Positions 1-8,768 of a stretch of 58,662 bases of DNA are shown here, one piece after another. The position numbers were made by a program, and so were the translations under genes. The first letter of the stretch is position 1. Each line of letters opens with the position of its first letter. The notes below the pieces were generated by a model. It saw only the letters and a list, made by a program, of their open reading frames with translations. It searched no databases and was not told the DNA's origin. Source of the DNA: Candidatus Rifleibacteriota bacterium (lineage in GTDB: Bacteria > Muiribacteriota > Ozemobacteria > Ozemobacterales > Ozemobacteraceae); assembly GCA_017417215.1 (NCBI GenBank), contig JAFPZP010000044.1:1-58662 (forward strand), in the 5' to 3' direction.

Positions 1-2
1 AG

Positions 3-905
3 GTTAGAAATGCTTTCGGTAATGAGCCAGAAAGAGGGCTTGATAACGACACTAGAATAACTATCGTTTTGATAAAGCTTCCTTCAAGCAGTACCTTAGC
101 AGGGTATTTCTATAGTGTTGACCTTTATCCGAGAGATCCTAAAAATACTTCTTATAGAATAAGTAATGAAAGAAAGATTTTTTATATTAAATATGGTATG
201 GCTGATACAACTACTTTTGGAACATTGGCTCATGAGTTTCAGCATATGATCAACTATTACCAGAAGAATAAAACCTTAAATTATAATGCTTCAATGATTA
301 AAGAAGATACCTGGATAAATGAATCTCTGTCTAAATATTCTGAAGAAGTATGTGGTTATAGTATTCTTCAAGGCGATCAGAATACTGCTTCGTTAATGTC
401 TAAATCAATGCAGAACAATAAAAGTTTGTCTTTAACAGAATGGAATGAACCAACTATAAACTGTTACGGTCAGGTTTATATGTTTATGCATTTCTTTGCT
501 CATCCTGGCAGATACAATAGCATTTCCAATGAAATAACCAGAGCTCTTGTTACTGGTGGTGGCAATACTTATACTGGTGTTAAGAATGTTGAATCAGTTT
601 CTAATGAGCCATTTAAGGAAACTATGGCAAAATGGGCGCTAAGTCTGTTTTTAAATAATTATTCTTCTGAATCTCCAACCGCCTATGGGCTTCATGGTAT
701 CAATCTTACTGGAAAATATAATGGAATCAAGCTTCCTGGATATACTATCGAGAATGTTGATAGCCCAATTAGTTTAAGCGATATGCCTTATGAAAATTCA
801 ATAAGATTTTTCAGAAAAGCTTCTACTGGAAGTGGCGATACAACAATAACTGTAACTACTGGTGCTCGACCAGTAACTCTATGGCTATTTGATGAAAGAG
901 AATAA
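3..905 (+). CDS. M30-like (hyicolysin-type) zinc metallopeptidase, 5'-truncated
   Basis: The reading frame is open from base 3, so the gene enters the window from the left; the first internal start (TTG at 69) is not the real one. The protein has AHEFQHMINYYQ (HExxH at about residues 77-81 of the visible part) followed by DTWINESLSKYSEE, the arrangement of M30 hyicolysin-like metallopeptidases: two zinc His plus a downstream Glu in a WxNE segment. Such enzymes are usually secreted; the signal peptide would lie outside the window. The C-terminal part is not recognisable beyond the catalytic module. It ends at a strong terminator, so it is the last gene of its unit. The protease fold is fairly sure, the substrate unknown. 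Confidence 0.7.
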   Translation, partial: VRNAFGNEPERGLDNDTRITIVLIKLPSSSTLAGYFYSVDLYPRDPKNTSYRISNERKIFYIKYGMADTTTFGTLAHEFQHMINYYQKNKTLNYNASMIKEDTWINESLSKYSEEVCGYSILQGDQNTASLMSKSMQNNKSLSLTEWNEPTINCYGQVYMFMHFFAHPGRYNSISNEITRALVTGGGNTYTGVKNVESVSNEPFKETMAKWALSLFLNNYSSESPTAYGLHGINLTGKYNGIKLPGYTIENVDSPISLSDMPYENSIRFFRKASTGSGDTTITVTTGARPVTLWLFDERE

Positions 906-919
906 CAGAGTTTATAACA

Positions 920-950
920 AAAAAGAGCCAAGCTAAGCTTGGCTCTTTTT
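920..950. terminator. Bidirectional intrinsic terminator
   Basis: Perfect stem AAAAAGAGCCAAGC / GCTTGGCTCTTTTT around a 3-base TAA loop, with a T tract on both strands. It sits between two convergent genes and serves both. Confidence 0.9.
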
Positions 951-973
951 ATATACTAAGATAATCACAAAGT

Positions 974-1159
974 TTAGTTTTTAACGAAGATACAGAAAAA
1001 AGTTAGAAACAAGAATATCCAAATAGAAAAGATAGATACTAAATTCCAATCAATAGATGATTCAAAAGATTCGAACAAATCTTTTGGCTGAGATTTTCTT
1101 TTTATAGCATCAATTTTTTCTATATTTTCAGTTTTTTCTACTTCGTTTTCGTTATTCAT
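974..1159 (-). CDS. Small protein with one C-terminal membrane segment (61 aa)
   Basis: Charged, Lys/Glu-rich N-terminal half (starts MNNENEVEKTENIEK) followed by one hydrophobic segment (about residues 38-59) ending FVKN, so a tail-anchored topology is likely. It starts 4 bases after the stop of the coiled-coil/zinc-ribbon gene and is probably its operon partner. No family recognised. It is too polar at the N-terminus to be a Flp pilin, which would carry its hydrophobic segment near the start. Confidence 0.6.
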   Translation of the reverse strand: MNNENEVEKTENIEKIDAIKRKSQPKDLFESFESSIDWNLVSIFSIWIFLFLTFFCIFVKN

Positions 1160-1163
1160 ATTA

Positions 1164-2810
1164 TTAATAAGTTTGATACATTGAGAAATTTGGATCTACT
1201 CTACTGAGTATTGCCTGTTTTTTAACTACATCTGGATTATTTGGAGAAACTTTTGAAATAATAGACATTATCTTAGTAGAAGCTTTGACATTGCCTTGTT
1301 TCATCATTTCATCCAATAATGGAAGATTAACTTCCAATGAAGTTGGATAGGGTGGTAAATCGCGTTTGCTAGTACCGTCTGCAGCAGTAAGTTCATAACC
1401 ACATTGAGGACAGAATAATTCATGAGGTTTGCTGACTTTTCCACATTCAGAGCAGACAAATTTTGATTTTGTTATCCAGACAACAGCTTTTTGTATTAAT
1501 TTATTGCCTGATACAAAACCTGCAGATTCTTCAAAAATAATCATTTCATCTGGTAAGAAATCTGCTATAAAAGCTTTGGTTACTTTATGAATACGAGTAT
1601 CAAGTTGTTGACCAACAGTTTGTATTTTTGAAATAGCCTTAGCTTTTTCAAGTATAGTAATTGATTCTTTTGAACGCAGGAATATATCTTTATTTTCAAT
1701 ATTTTCTTTCAGACGTCTAACTGTAGTAGAAAGTGTTTCAAATAAGAAGATACATTCATCAGGATTGAACACGAAATTATTCTTTGCATTTGCTGCGTCA
1801 GCTTCTCTAGCAGCTATAACATTATGAAGAGTTTCTTCAAGGTTAGCTACTTTCTGTTCCAACATGGCTTTTTCTTTTAACAGGCCATTTGGATTGTCTT
1901 CGCTGAGTTGTTCTTGTGCTTTTTTTAACTCTGTTTGACTGTTAAACAAAGATTCTTCTAAGAACTTGAGCTTTGTAGTCATAGAAGTCATATTGTTCTG
2001 GTATTCTTCTTTGCTGGGAAGCATACTAACGTCTTTTTGTAGCCCTTCGATTTCTTTTCTTAAATTAAGATTTTCAGCTTTTAAGACTTCAAAATCTTGT
2101 AGTTTTTCTCTGTATCGTTCTATTTCAGATTTTTCATGGTTCATTGCATCTAAAATAGCATCTTTGGATTTACTTAGTTCAATTTCTTTGTTTTGTAAAG
2201 CTTGTTTTAGTGCAGCTACATCTGTTTTGGATTCGTTATAAGAAGATTCAAGCTCTGCTAATTGGGCTTTAAGATCGATTACTACACTTTCTTCAACCAT
2301 CGGAACCAATGAAGCGTCATCAAGTTGTTGTTTTAATTTATCATGTTCGTCTCGATATTTTTCGTATTCAGACTTATATCTTTCGTATTCAGATTTAAAC
2401 TTGATGTTTTCTTTACGAAGTTTTTCGTTTTCGATTTTTTGTTTATGAAGAACGTCTTCGTAAGCAGTTCTTTCGTTGTCTGAAAATTCACTTAAAGCAC
2501 TGTTAGCTAGTTTTTCGTTTAATTCTTTGACACGGTTTTTCTCAATAATGTTAAGTTCTTCTAATTTTGAATTATGCTTTTTTAATTCTTCAATTTGATT
2601 TAAAAGTTCACTATGATCTTCGTTCCCAAAATTTTCGCTGTAAGTTGCGCCTTCAAGCTGAACTATTGTAGAGCGAAGAGTGAAGACAATACTTTGAACC
2701 TGTCTTAACACTTCGTCTTTATTGCTTTTATTGGTTAACGAAGGGACTTGACCTTTGAGAAAAACTAAAAGATTTCGTGCTACATCATCAAAAGATAAAT
2801 TGTTTGTCAT
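1164..2810 (-). CDS. Long coiled-coil protein with C-terminal zinc ribbon (548 aa)
   Basis: Residues about 55-345 are almost unbroken heptad-rich coiled coil (Glu/Lys/Leu-rich, with repeats such as YERYKSEYEKYRDEHDKL). A globular region follows, then a double-CxxC zinc ribbon, CSECGK...CPQCGYEL, at about residues 455-475 and a short C-terminal tail. There is no signal peptide, so it is cytoplasmic. It is divergent from the Tad motor operon at 3010 and shares its upstream region, which suggests but does not prove a link. No function can be assigned; a scaffold or cytoskeleton-like role is only a guess. The start ATG has no clear Shine-Dalgarno. Confidence 0.75.
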   Translation of the reverse strand: MTNNLSFDDVARNLLVFLKGQVPSLTNKSNKDEVLRQVQSIVFTLRSTIVQLEGATYSENFGNEDHSELLNQIEELKKHNSKLEELNIIEKNRVKELNEKLANSALSEFSDNERTAYEDVLHKQKIENEKLRKENIKFKSEYERYKSEYEKYRDEHDKLKQQLDDASLVPMVEESVVIDLKAQLAELESSYNESKTDVAALKQALQNKEIELSKSKDAILDAMNHEKSEIERYREKLQDFEVLKAENLNLRKEIEGLQKDVSMLPSKEEYQNNMTSMTTKLKFLEESLFNSQTELKKAQEQLSEDNPNGLLKEKAMLEQKVANLEETLHNVIAAREADAANAKNNFVFNPDECIFLFETLSTTVRRLKENIENKDIFLRSKESITILEKAKAISKIQTVGQQLDTRIHKVTKAFIADFLPDEMIIFEESAGFVSGNKLIQKAVVWITKSKFVCSECGKVSKPHELFCPQCGYELTAADGTSKRDLPPYPTSLEVNLPLLDEMMKQGNVKASTKIMSIISKVSPNNPDVVKKQAILSRVDPNFSMYQTY

Positions 2811-2932
2811 TGAAAAACCATATTCTATATAAAGTTTATCTTTCCACTTTAATGTAATTTATTTTGTAATGCAAGAGGAGTTGTAAAAAAAAGCAAAAAA
2901 TATAATTTTTTTTTAAATAATGAAATCATCTT

Positions 2933-2961
2933 TTTACTTATTTAGAAATTAATTGTATACT
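2933..2961 (+). promoter_or_regulatory. Possible sigma-70 promoter for the Tad motor operon
   Basis: TTTACT, 17-bp spacer, TATACT; the predicted transcript would begin about 40 bases before the ATG at 3010. The surrounding divergent intergenic region (2811-3009) is extremely AT-rich, so chance matches are likely. Confidence 0.35.
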
Positions 2962-3009
2962 ATAACCTGCATAAATTTTTTCAGTGGAATTTGAATCAGG
3001 AAAAGGCTA

Positions 3010-5292
3010 ATGAAAAAAGAAAATAAATGTTCTAGAACTTTCTTAGTTACTAGCTTTCAAGGCGGTATTGGGAAGACTTTTGTTGCAACCGAACTAGCTA
3101 AGGCTATTCATGATAAGACCGGTAAAAGTGTCGCTCTTATTGAACTTAATCTATTAAGACCTTCGTCGTTAGTAGAAAGCTTAGATAAAGAAATAAGCAA
3201 TAAGATGTGTCTATTTGATTATTACACATCAAACTGGGGTATATATAAGAATAATGACTTAGATAGACTATTTTATTTCAAAGATGGAATCTACTATATT
3301 CCATTCAGTGGTATTCGCAAGTCAGAAACCTTAAGACCCTGCTTTAATTTTAACGAATCTGACATTACAGATTCCCTTTCTAATCTTCTAAAAATGGTAG
3401 AAGAACAAGAAGGTTATACTGTTATAGATGCTACCTTCCAGTTCTCACCATTACCAGTCTATTTGTTAAGCAGAGCTGATTCGATTTTGTATGTATATTC
3501 TTCTCAAGCTCCATCACCAAATTTTGCTAGAACATTTAATGATGAAATAGGTAAGCTTTCTCCCAAAGTATTATGGGTTAAAAACTTTGCCGATTTAACT
3601 TCTGGTGAAGCTTCACTCTTTGATAATGAATTCCAGATCCCTTTATCTGCAGATTTAGAAGGTAATCTAGAAGATACTATCAATCAGAATGTAACAAATT
3701 GCTTTAAACAGTTGGCTGTTCAAGCATTAGAAATGCCTGCGGCTGGCGTAATTCCTGGTGATTTCACTACTTACGATAAGCAGGATAACAATCATGAAAT
3801 ACTGGAATACAGAACTAAATTACGACAAGAAGTTCTTGATTCTATGGAAAAACGTTATGGTATTTCAGATGTTGAATTAAGAGATTCTGTTGAAAGAAAG
3901 ATAGAAGAAGCTATACGCAGAACACCGCCTCCTGCTTCAGGTGGAAAGACTGCTGCTAGTGATGTTAAAAAGTATCTTATTGATGAAATCCTCGGTCTTG
4001 GGCCATTAGAAGACTTTATGCGTGACGAAGACGTTGATGAAATAATGGTCAACGGTCCTGATAAAATATTTGTAGAAAAACATGGTCGATTACAGTTAAC
4101 AGTAAGAAAATTTACAAATGCTGATCATGTTCGCACTGTTATAGAACGTATTCTGATGCCAGTTGGAAGAACTGTAAACGAAAGGACTCCTTATGTTGAT
4201 GCTCGTTTGCTAGATGGATCTCGTGTTCATGCGATTATTCCACCGCTTTCTTTGACTGGACCGATGATTACAATTAGAAAGTTCTCTAGAATTCCATTTA
4301 CTATGGATGATTTGGTTAGACGATTCAAGAGTTTAACTAATGAAGCAGCAGAATTCTTAAGACTTTGCGTAAGAATGAAAAAGAACATAATAGTATCTGG
4401 TGGTGCTGGTTCTGGTAAGACCACGATGCTTAACGTTCTTTCTAATTATATTATGCCAACGGAACGTGTAATCTGTATAGAAGACTCTGCTGAATTGAAA
4501 CTGAACCAGTTGAACTTAGGTCGTTTGGAAGCAAGACAGCAGGGAACTGAAGCAAAAACTCAGGTTACAATCAGAGACCTGTTAAGAAATGCTTTGCGTA
4601 TGCGTCCTGACCGAATTATAGTTGGTGAATGCCGTGGTGCAGAAACAATAGACATGCTTCAGGCTATGAATACCGGTCATGATGGTTCTCTAACCACATT
4701 GCATGCCAATTCTTCTAAAGATGCCTTAGCAAGACTTGAAACTCTGGTTTTGATGGCAGGTGTTGATTTACCTCTAAGAGCTATCAGAGAACAGATTGCC
4801 AGTTCCGTAAATATTGTTATTCAAAGTGCTAGAATGACAGATGGTAAGAGAAGAATAATGGAAATAGTTGAAATAACTGGAATTGAAGAAAATGTTATTC
4901 AAACTAAGACCGTATTCAAGTTTGATAAAAAATGGTTAGGTGATGACGGTGAAGTTATTGGTTCTTTGGAACCGACTGGCTATATCCCTTCATTCCTCGT
5001 GTCAAAAGGCGAAAGAAGTGGTCATGACTATTCTTTCCTTTTCCAGAAGAAAAGTGATTCTAAAAAAGAAGAAATAAAAAAAGAAACAGTTATAGAAAAA
5101 ACTACAGAAATAGAAACAGAAAAAGCTCCTGAAAAAGTAATAGAAAAAATAGAAAGCGTTCCTTCAGAAACAGAAGTTAAGGAAGAAAAAGCACAAGAAA
5201 TTAGTGAACAGACAACAGAAAGTAATGAAGTTTCTAAATATAGTGGAAATAAACGAAATAAATTTAGAAATAAGAAAGGCGGTCGTAGATAA
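3010..5292 (+). CDS. CpaE-CpaF (TadZ-TadA) fusion: Tad pilus localisation ATPase joined to secretion motor ATPase
   Basis: Two ATPase modules in one 760-aa chain. Residues 1 to about 235 are a ParA/MinD-like CpaE/TadZ domain with P-loop FQGGIGKT (16-23); the signature lysine of the deviant Walker A (KGGxGKT) is Gln. Residues about 265-640 are a CpaF/TadA type II/IV secretion ATPase: LGLGPLEDFMRDEDVDEIMVNG, Walker A GGAGSGKTT (about 464-472), acidic IEDSAEL, Walker B region RPDRIIVGECRG (about 532-543) and the GHDGSLTTLHAN His box. A Lys/Glu-rich low-complexity tail (about 685-760) follows. CpaF hexamers power Tad/Flp pilus assembly and CpaE-type proteins place the machine. The next gene, overlapping by TAATG, encodes the membrane platform. 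These two proteins are normally separate. Confidence 0.88.
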   Translation: MKKENKCSRTFLVTSFQGGIGKTFVATELAKAIHDKTGKSVALIELNLLRPSSLVESLDKEISNKMCLFDYYTSNWGIYKNNDLDRLFYFKDGIYYIPFSGIRKSETLRPCFNFNESDITDSLSNLLKMVEEQEGYTVIDATFQFSPLPVYLLSRADSILYVYSSQAPSPNFARTFNDEIGKLSPKVLWVKNFADLTSGEASLFDNEFQIPLSADLEGNLEDTINQNVTNCFKQLAVQALEMPAAGVIPGDFTTYDKQDNNHEILEYRTKLRQEVLDSMEKRYGISDVELRDSVERKIEEAIRRTPPPASGGKTAASDVKKYLIDEILGLGPLEDFMRDEDVDEIMVNGPDKIFVEKHGRLQLTVRKFTNADHVRTVIERILMPVGRTVNERTPYVDARLLDGSRVHAIIPPLSLTGPMITIRKFSRIPFTMDDLVRRFKSLTNEAAEFLRLCVRMKKNIIVSGGAGSGKTTMLNVLSNYIMPTERVICIEDSAELKLNQLNLGRLEARQQGTEAKTQVTIRDLLRNALRMRPDRIIVGECRGAETIDMLQAMNTGHDGSLTTLHANSSKDALARLETLVLMAGVDLPLRAIREQIASSVNIVIQSARMTDGKRRIMEIVEITGIEENVIQTKTVFKFDKKWLGDDGEVIGSLEPTGYIPSFLVSKGERSGHDYSFLFQKKSDSKKEEIKKETVIEKTTEIETEKAPEKVIEKIESVPSETEVKEEKAQEISEQTTESNEVSKYSGNKRNKFRNKKGGRR

Positions 5293-7394
5293 TGATTGCT
5301 ATTAAGGTTCTTGCCATTATTGGCGTGATTGTAGGTATTTACTTCTTTATCGAAGAACAATTAGATATCAATCTCAATCCTGCCAAAATGGAGGGGAAAG
5401 AAGGAGAAGCTGGCAATAGCGGTTATCTGGAAAGTGTCACTGGTGCTAGCTTAGATGAACAGCTTATTGAAGTTTTGCTCATGATCAGTTCTTGTTTAAA
5501 AGCAGGTCGAAATCTGGACCAGGCTTTTGAATTGGTTGCAGTATCTACTCCTCCGCCAATTTGTAATGAATTTAGAACATTGGTTCAGGAACGAAGACTT
5601 GGGGTACCTATGGTTGAAGCTTTGACCAACCTCGCTAACAGAGTTCCTAGCCAGGATTTAAGACTAGCTGTTAATGCTACAATTTTCCAGCAGGAAACTG
5701 GTGGTAATCTTGAAGATTTATATACTCAGATTTTGCTTACGATTTCTGAACGTAAAAAAATCATGGGTAAAATTGTTGCTGGAACTGCACATGCTAGATT
5801 GTCTGGTAACTTAGTTGCAACAATTCCTGTAATATTGGCAATTATATTGCTGAATATGCAGCCAGATTACCTTAAGCCAATGTTTACCAACCCTTATGGA
5901 CAGATTGCTTTGTTGATTGCTGTTGCTGCAACAATAATCGGGGTTGTTTTTATAAATCGTATGACTACTTCTATTCTTCCAGATGCAGAAGAAGCCATGA
6001 TTTCTAAGAATGAATCCAATGCAAAAGGGAAAAGTAAATATAAAGTTTTGCGTTTGTTCCTAAAGCCATTTTCAATTTTAATGTCTTTATTACCACCAAA
6101 CCTTACCAATAAGCTGAAAAATGAAACCAGATTTCTATTGAATGCTTCAGGAAAATCAGAAGAATTTGATGTAGACGAATATATAGGATTGATGTTGTTG
6201 TCAATGGTATTATTTGCCGCTATCATGATTCTTTTCTTGAATCCTATGTCTATGGGAATTTGGGCATGGCTTGTTCTGATTCTTTTGTTGCCAATAGGTT
6301 TCAGACTTCCAAGAATTTATCTGGCTCATTTGATTAGAAAAAGACAAAAGAATATTGAGTTTGAACTTCCTTACGTAATCGACCTTCTTTCTTTGGCAAT
6401 TGAATCTGGTCTTGATTTAACTGGCGGTATTGCAAAGGTTGTAGAAAAATCAAGAAATACAGATATTATTGTTGAATTCAAGATGTTTCTTGCTGATATA
6501 AAAGTTGGTAAGAGTATGGAAGAAGCCTTAGCTGATATGGCAGAAAGAGTTAAAGTATTATCTTTCTTCTCATTTGTTAGTTCTCTTATTCAGGCTCAGA
6601 GACTAGGTGCCGATATTGGACCGACTTTAAGAGCTCAAGCAGAACAGATGAGATATCAAAGATTAATACTTGCCGAAGAACGTGTTAATAAACTTCCGGT
6701 TAAACTCCTTATTCCGTTGGTTTTCTTTGTATTCCCAAGTATTTCTGTTCTTTTGATTGGACCAGCTATGATTCAGATTCAGACTAAGTTCCCAAAACCA
6801 GAACAACTAGAATCAGAAAGTGCATCTAAGGCAAAGAAAGAAAACATTGGTGTACTTAATAAAACTCCCAATCAAAACACTAAGGTAGCTCAACCAGTTC
6901 AAAAATCAAGTGTTCCAGTAAATAATACTAAGGTTTCATCTTCTCAAACAAATAATGCAGTAAACAGTCAGAAAACTGTTCCTGTAAATAATGCTCAGTC
7001 AAAAGTTACTCCGACTCCTGCTGCAGTTGTTGTGATAGAAGAAAAGACTAAGGAAAAAGAACATGTGGTAAATACAATGCCTGTTGTTCCTAGTGTCACT
7101 CCAGCACCTATAGTGATAACTGAACCAGTAGCAGCTCCACAAGTTCCTGCTCCTGTTACTATTGTTGAACCAGTAAAAGAAAGTGTAGAAACAAATCAGT
7201 CTATACCTGAAAAACCTGCTAATCCAGAAGCAATTGCGGTTCCAACAACAATAACAGTTCCTGAAAAACAGGTTATACAAGATAATAGAATTGATTCATC
7301 TGCTGTTAATGGAAGCGGAAATACTATTCCTGCTACTAACAAATCAGATTCCAGTTCTAATTTTGTTCCTGTAGAATCTTACATTGGACAATAA
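5292..7394 (+). CDS. TadB-TadC fusion: Tad pilus inner-membrane platform protein with long C-terminal tail
   Basis: Two type II secretion F (T2SSF) domains in one 700-aa protein. Residues about 55-225 are TadB-like (SCLKAGRNLDQAF...QQETGGNLEDLYTQ, then two membrane helices). Residues about 250-510 are TadC-like, with two helices, ELPYVIDLLSLAIESGLDL, QAQRLGADIGPTLRAQAEQMR and a final helix. Residues about 520-700 are a low-complexity Pro/Val/Thr/Asn-rich tail that may reach into the periplasm. The start overlaps the previous stop by one base (TAATG), so translation is coupled. It is the platform partner of the CpaF module. No pilin, prepilin peptidase or secretin of the Tad system lies in the window. 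Confidence 0.87.
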   Translation: MIAIKVLAIIGVIVGIYFFIEEQLDINLNPAKMEGKEGEAGNSGYLESVTGASLDEQLIEVLLMISSCLKAGRNLDQAFELVAVSTPPPICNEFRTLVQERRLGVPMVEALTNLANRVPSQDLRLAVNATIFQQETGGNLEDLYTQILLTISERKKIMGKIVAGTAHARLSGNLVATIPVILAIILLNMQPDYLKPMFTNPYGQIALLIAVAATIIGVVFINRMTTSILPDAEEAMISKNESNAKGKSKYKVLRLFLKPFSILMSLLPPNLTNKLKNETRFLLNASGKSEEFDVDEYIGLMLLSMVLFAAIMILFLNPMSMGIWAWLVLILLLPIGFRLPRIYLAHLIRKRQKNIEFELPYVIDLLSLAIESGLDLTGGIAKVVEKSRNTDIIVEFKMFLADIKVGKSMEEALADMAERVKVLSFFSFVSSLIQAQRLGADIGPTLRAQAEQMRYQRLILAEERVNKLPVKLLIPLVFFVFPSISVLLIGPAMIQIQTKFPKPEQLESESASKAKKENIGVLNKTPNQNTKVAQPVQKSSVPVNNTKVSSSQTNNAVNSQKTVPVNNAQSKVTPTPAAVVVIEEKTKEKEHVVNTMPVVPSVTPAPIVITEPVAAPQVPAPVTIVEPVKESVETNQSIPEKPANPEAIAVPTTITVPEKQVIQDNRIDSSAVNGSGNTIPATNKSDSSSNFVPVESYIGQ

Positions 7395-7413
7395 TTCAAA
7401 TAAGACAACAATA

Positions 7414-7902
7414 ATGGTTAGCGCCTGTTTATTAGGCGTTAACTGTAATTACAAAGGCGGCTGTTCTTATAATTTTGCTAAGGACAGCCGTTTTTGGGCT
7501 AAATTATCTTCAAAGTATTTTATCATTCCCATCTGTCCAGAACAGCAAGGTGGTTTGCCAACACCTAGAATACCATCAGAACTATTGAACAAAGCTGAAG
7601 ATATAGAACTCGGTAAAGGCAAAATAATTAGTAAAGAAGGGCTGGATGTGACTCCAAATTTTGTAAAAGGAGCGGAAGAAATTGTTCGGATTGCGAGAAT
7701 GTACAGCGTACAATTTGCTGTTCTCAAGAGTAAAAGTCCTTCTTGTGGGGTAAAGTCTGTTTATGATGGCACTTTTAGCGGTGTACTCATTGACGGGCAA
7801 GGTTATACCGCTTATTTACTAAATAAGTCAGGAATAACTCTCTATGACGAAAATGATTTCTGTGATATTTTAAAATGTACAATTTCTGATTTTAAGGTTT
7901 GA
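7414..7902 (+). CDS. DUF523 protein (TudS-like thiouracil desulfidase family)
   Basis: Starts MVSACLLGVNCNYKGG and contains ICPEQQGGLPTPR and SKSPSCG, the conserved blocks of DUF523. Characterised members (TudS) bind a [4Fe-4S] cluster through three Cys and remove sulfur from 2-thiouracil; Cys residues equivalent to these blocks are present. I chose ATG 7414 because family members begin a few residues before VSACLLG; an upstream TTG at 7384 would add ten residues and overlap the TadC-like stop. Neither start has a clear Shine-Dalgarno. Length (162 aa) is normal. It probably rides on the Tad transcript by position without functional link. Confidence 0.85.
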   Translation: MVSACLLGVNCNYKGGCSYNFAKDSRFWAKLSSKYFIIPICPEQQGGLPTPRIPSELLNKAEDIELGKGKIISKEGLDVTPNFVKGAEEIVRIARMYSVQFAVLKSKSPSCGVKSVYDGTFSGVLIDGQGYTAYLLNKSGITLYDENDFCDILKCTISDFKV

Positions 7903-8111
7903 TGCTACTTTAAGGGCAATGTTAATTTTTGTTTTGTACTCTTTAGTTGTCTTTACAGATTAAAAGCTTTATTTATTTTTAAACGGGAAAAAAATGATAT
8001 CCTATTTTGCTTTAATTCTTATAGGTGACCGTACCCTAAAACTATTTTTTTAAGGAAAGTCGCATAGAGTACCGAACTGCCGTTGTACCGCTGATTTCAC
8101 AATAAAAATCG
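7903..8111. other. Intergenic stretch with a possible structured element
   Basis: No credible ORF on either strand. The part at about 8020-8095 is less AT-rich than its surroundings and has three spaced GTACC[CG] words (about 8029, 8069, 8086) and a GGTGACC half-palindrome. I compared it by eye with common riboswitch and 4.5S/6S consensus and found no convincing match. Confidence 0.3.
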
Positions 8112-8141
8112 TTGACTTTCGTTTTTTCTTTTTGATATTAT
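8112..8141 (+). promoter_or_regulatory. Sigma-70-type promoter of the PH-like membrane protein gene
   Basis: TTGACT, 18-bp spacer, TATTAT; predicted start about 30 bases before the ATG at 8178, which has an AGAGG Shine-Dalgarno. Confidence 0.7.
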
Positions 8142-8177
8142 CGACACATACGAGTGAATAAATAAGAGGAAAAACAA

Positions 8178-8768
8178 ATGAGTGTGTTGAATTGTTTCAA
8201 GGCGATGAATATTGAATATGCTGATGAAAGTCTAGCTGTCTATAGAACTTCTAGAGCCTTTTCTGTATTAGGAACCCTTTTTACTATTGCTGGTGTATCT
8301 ATTTTGATTAAGTTACTATTACCTGGTAGTTGTGCATCATCTATGTTTGGACTCTGTATATTCTGTTTATTTGTTTCTATGGCTTTTATTCTTGCCGGAA
8401 TCATACTCATTAGTTTTCATAAAATAGTAAGAGTAGATAAAACAAATTCTAAAATTGAAATAGTAGACTCTTGTATTACTGGTTTTAGCAAATCAGCAAT
8501 TCATTTTGGTGATATTTCTGGTATTGAAATATCTAAAGAAGCAGAAAACTTTGTTGGTGATTCAATCGGTTTGTGGACCGTAAGATTATATGTTTCCAGT
8601 TATGGCAAAGACGGGCTCCGCCATTTTAGAAAAGTCGAAAAGATTTTTGCGACTGATTGTTATGACGAAGCCCGTAATGTGGCAGACTTTTTTGCACGTA
8701 TAGAAAATGTTGAAATAATCAACAGTTTCCCACAAGAATCAAGCAAGAAATTATTGTTCGTTCAATGA
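8178..8768 (+). CDS. Membrane protein with two helices and a PH-like C-terminal domain (196 aa)
   Basis: Two hydrophobic helices (about residues 29-50 and 58-83) form a hairpin in the inner membrane. The rest (about 85-180) alternates beta strands (HKIVRVDKTNSKIEIVDS, IHFGDISGIEIS, WTVRLYVSSYGKDG) and ends with a helix, the pattern of bacterial PH-like (DUF-type) membrane proteins. It has its own promoter and a good RBS (AGAGG). Its last 18 bases overlap the last 18 bases of the convergent SLH-like gene. No specific function recognised. Confidence 0.65.
   Translation: MSVLNCFKAMNIEYADESLAVYRTSRAFSVLGTLFTIAGVSILIKLLLPGSCASSMFGLCIFCLFVSMAFILAGIILISFHKIVRVDKTNSKIEIVDSCITGFSKSAIHFGDISGIEISKEAENFVGDSIGLWTVRLYVSSYGKDGLRHFRKVEKIFATDCYDEARNVADFFARIENVEIINSFPQESSKKLLFVQ

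Noticed and set aside
974..1159. Flp pilin for the Tad system
   Set aside because: The hydrophobic helix is at the C-terminus and no prepilin cleavage site is present.
6999..7280. 93-codon minus-strand ORF opposite the TadC-like tail
   Set aside because: Tyr/Phe/Arg/Cys-rich shadow of the low-complexity Pro/Val/Thr tail on the plus strand.
8020..8100. Fluoride, c-di-GMP or other riboswitch
   Set aside because: GGTGA and CGCTGAT words recall some consensus parts, but core segments and pairing do not fit by eye.
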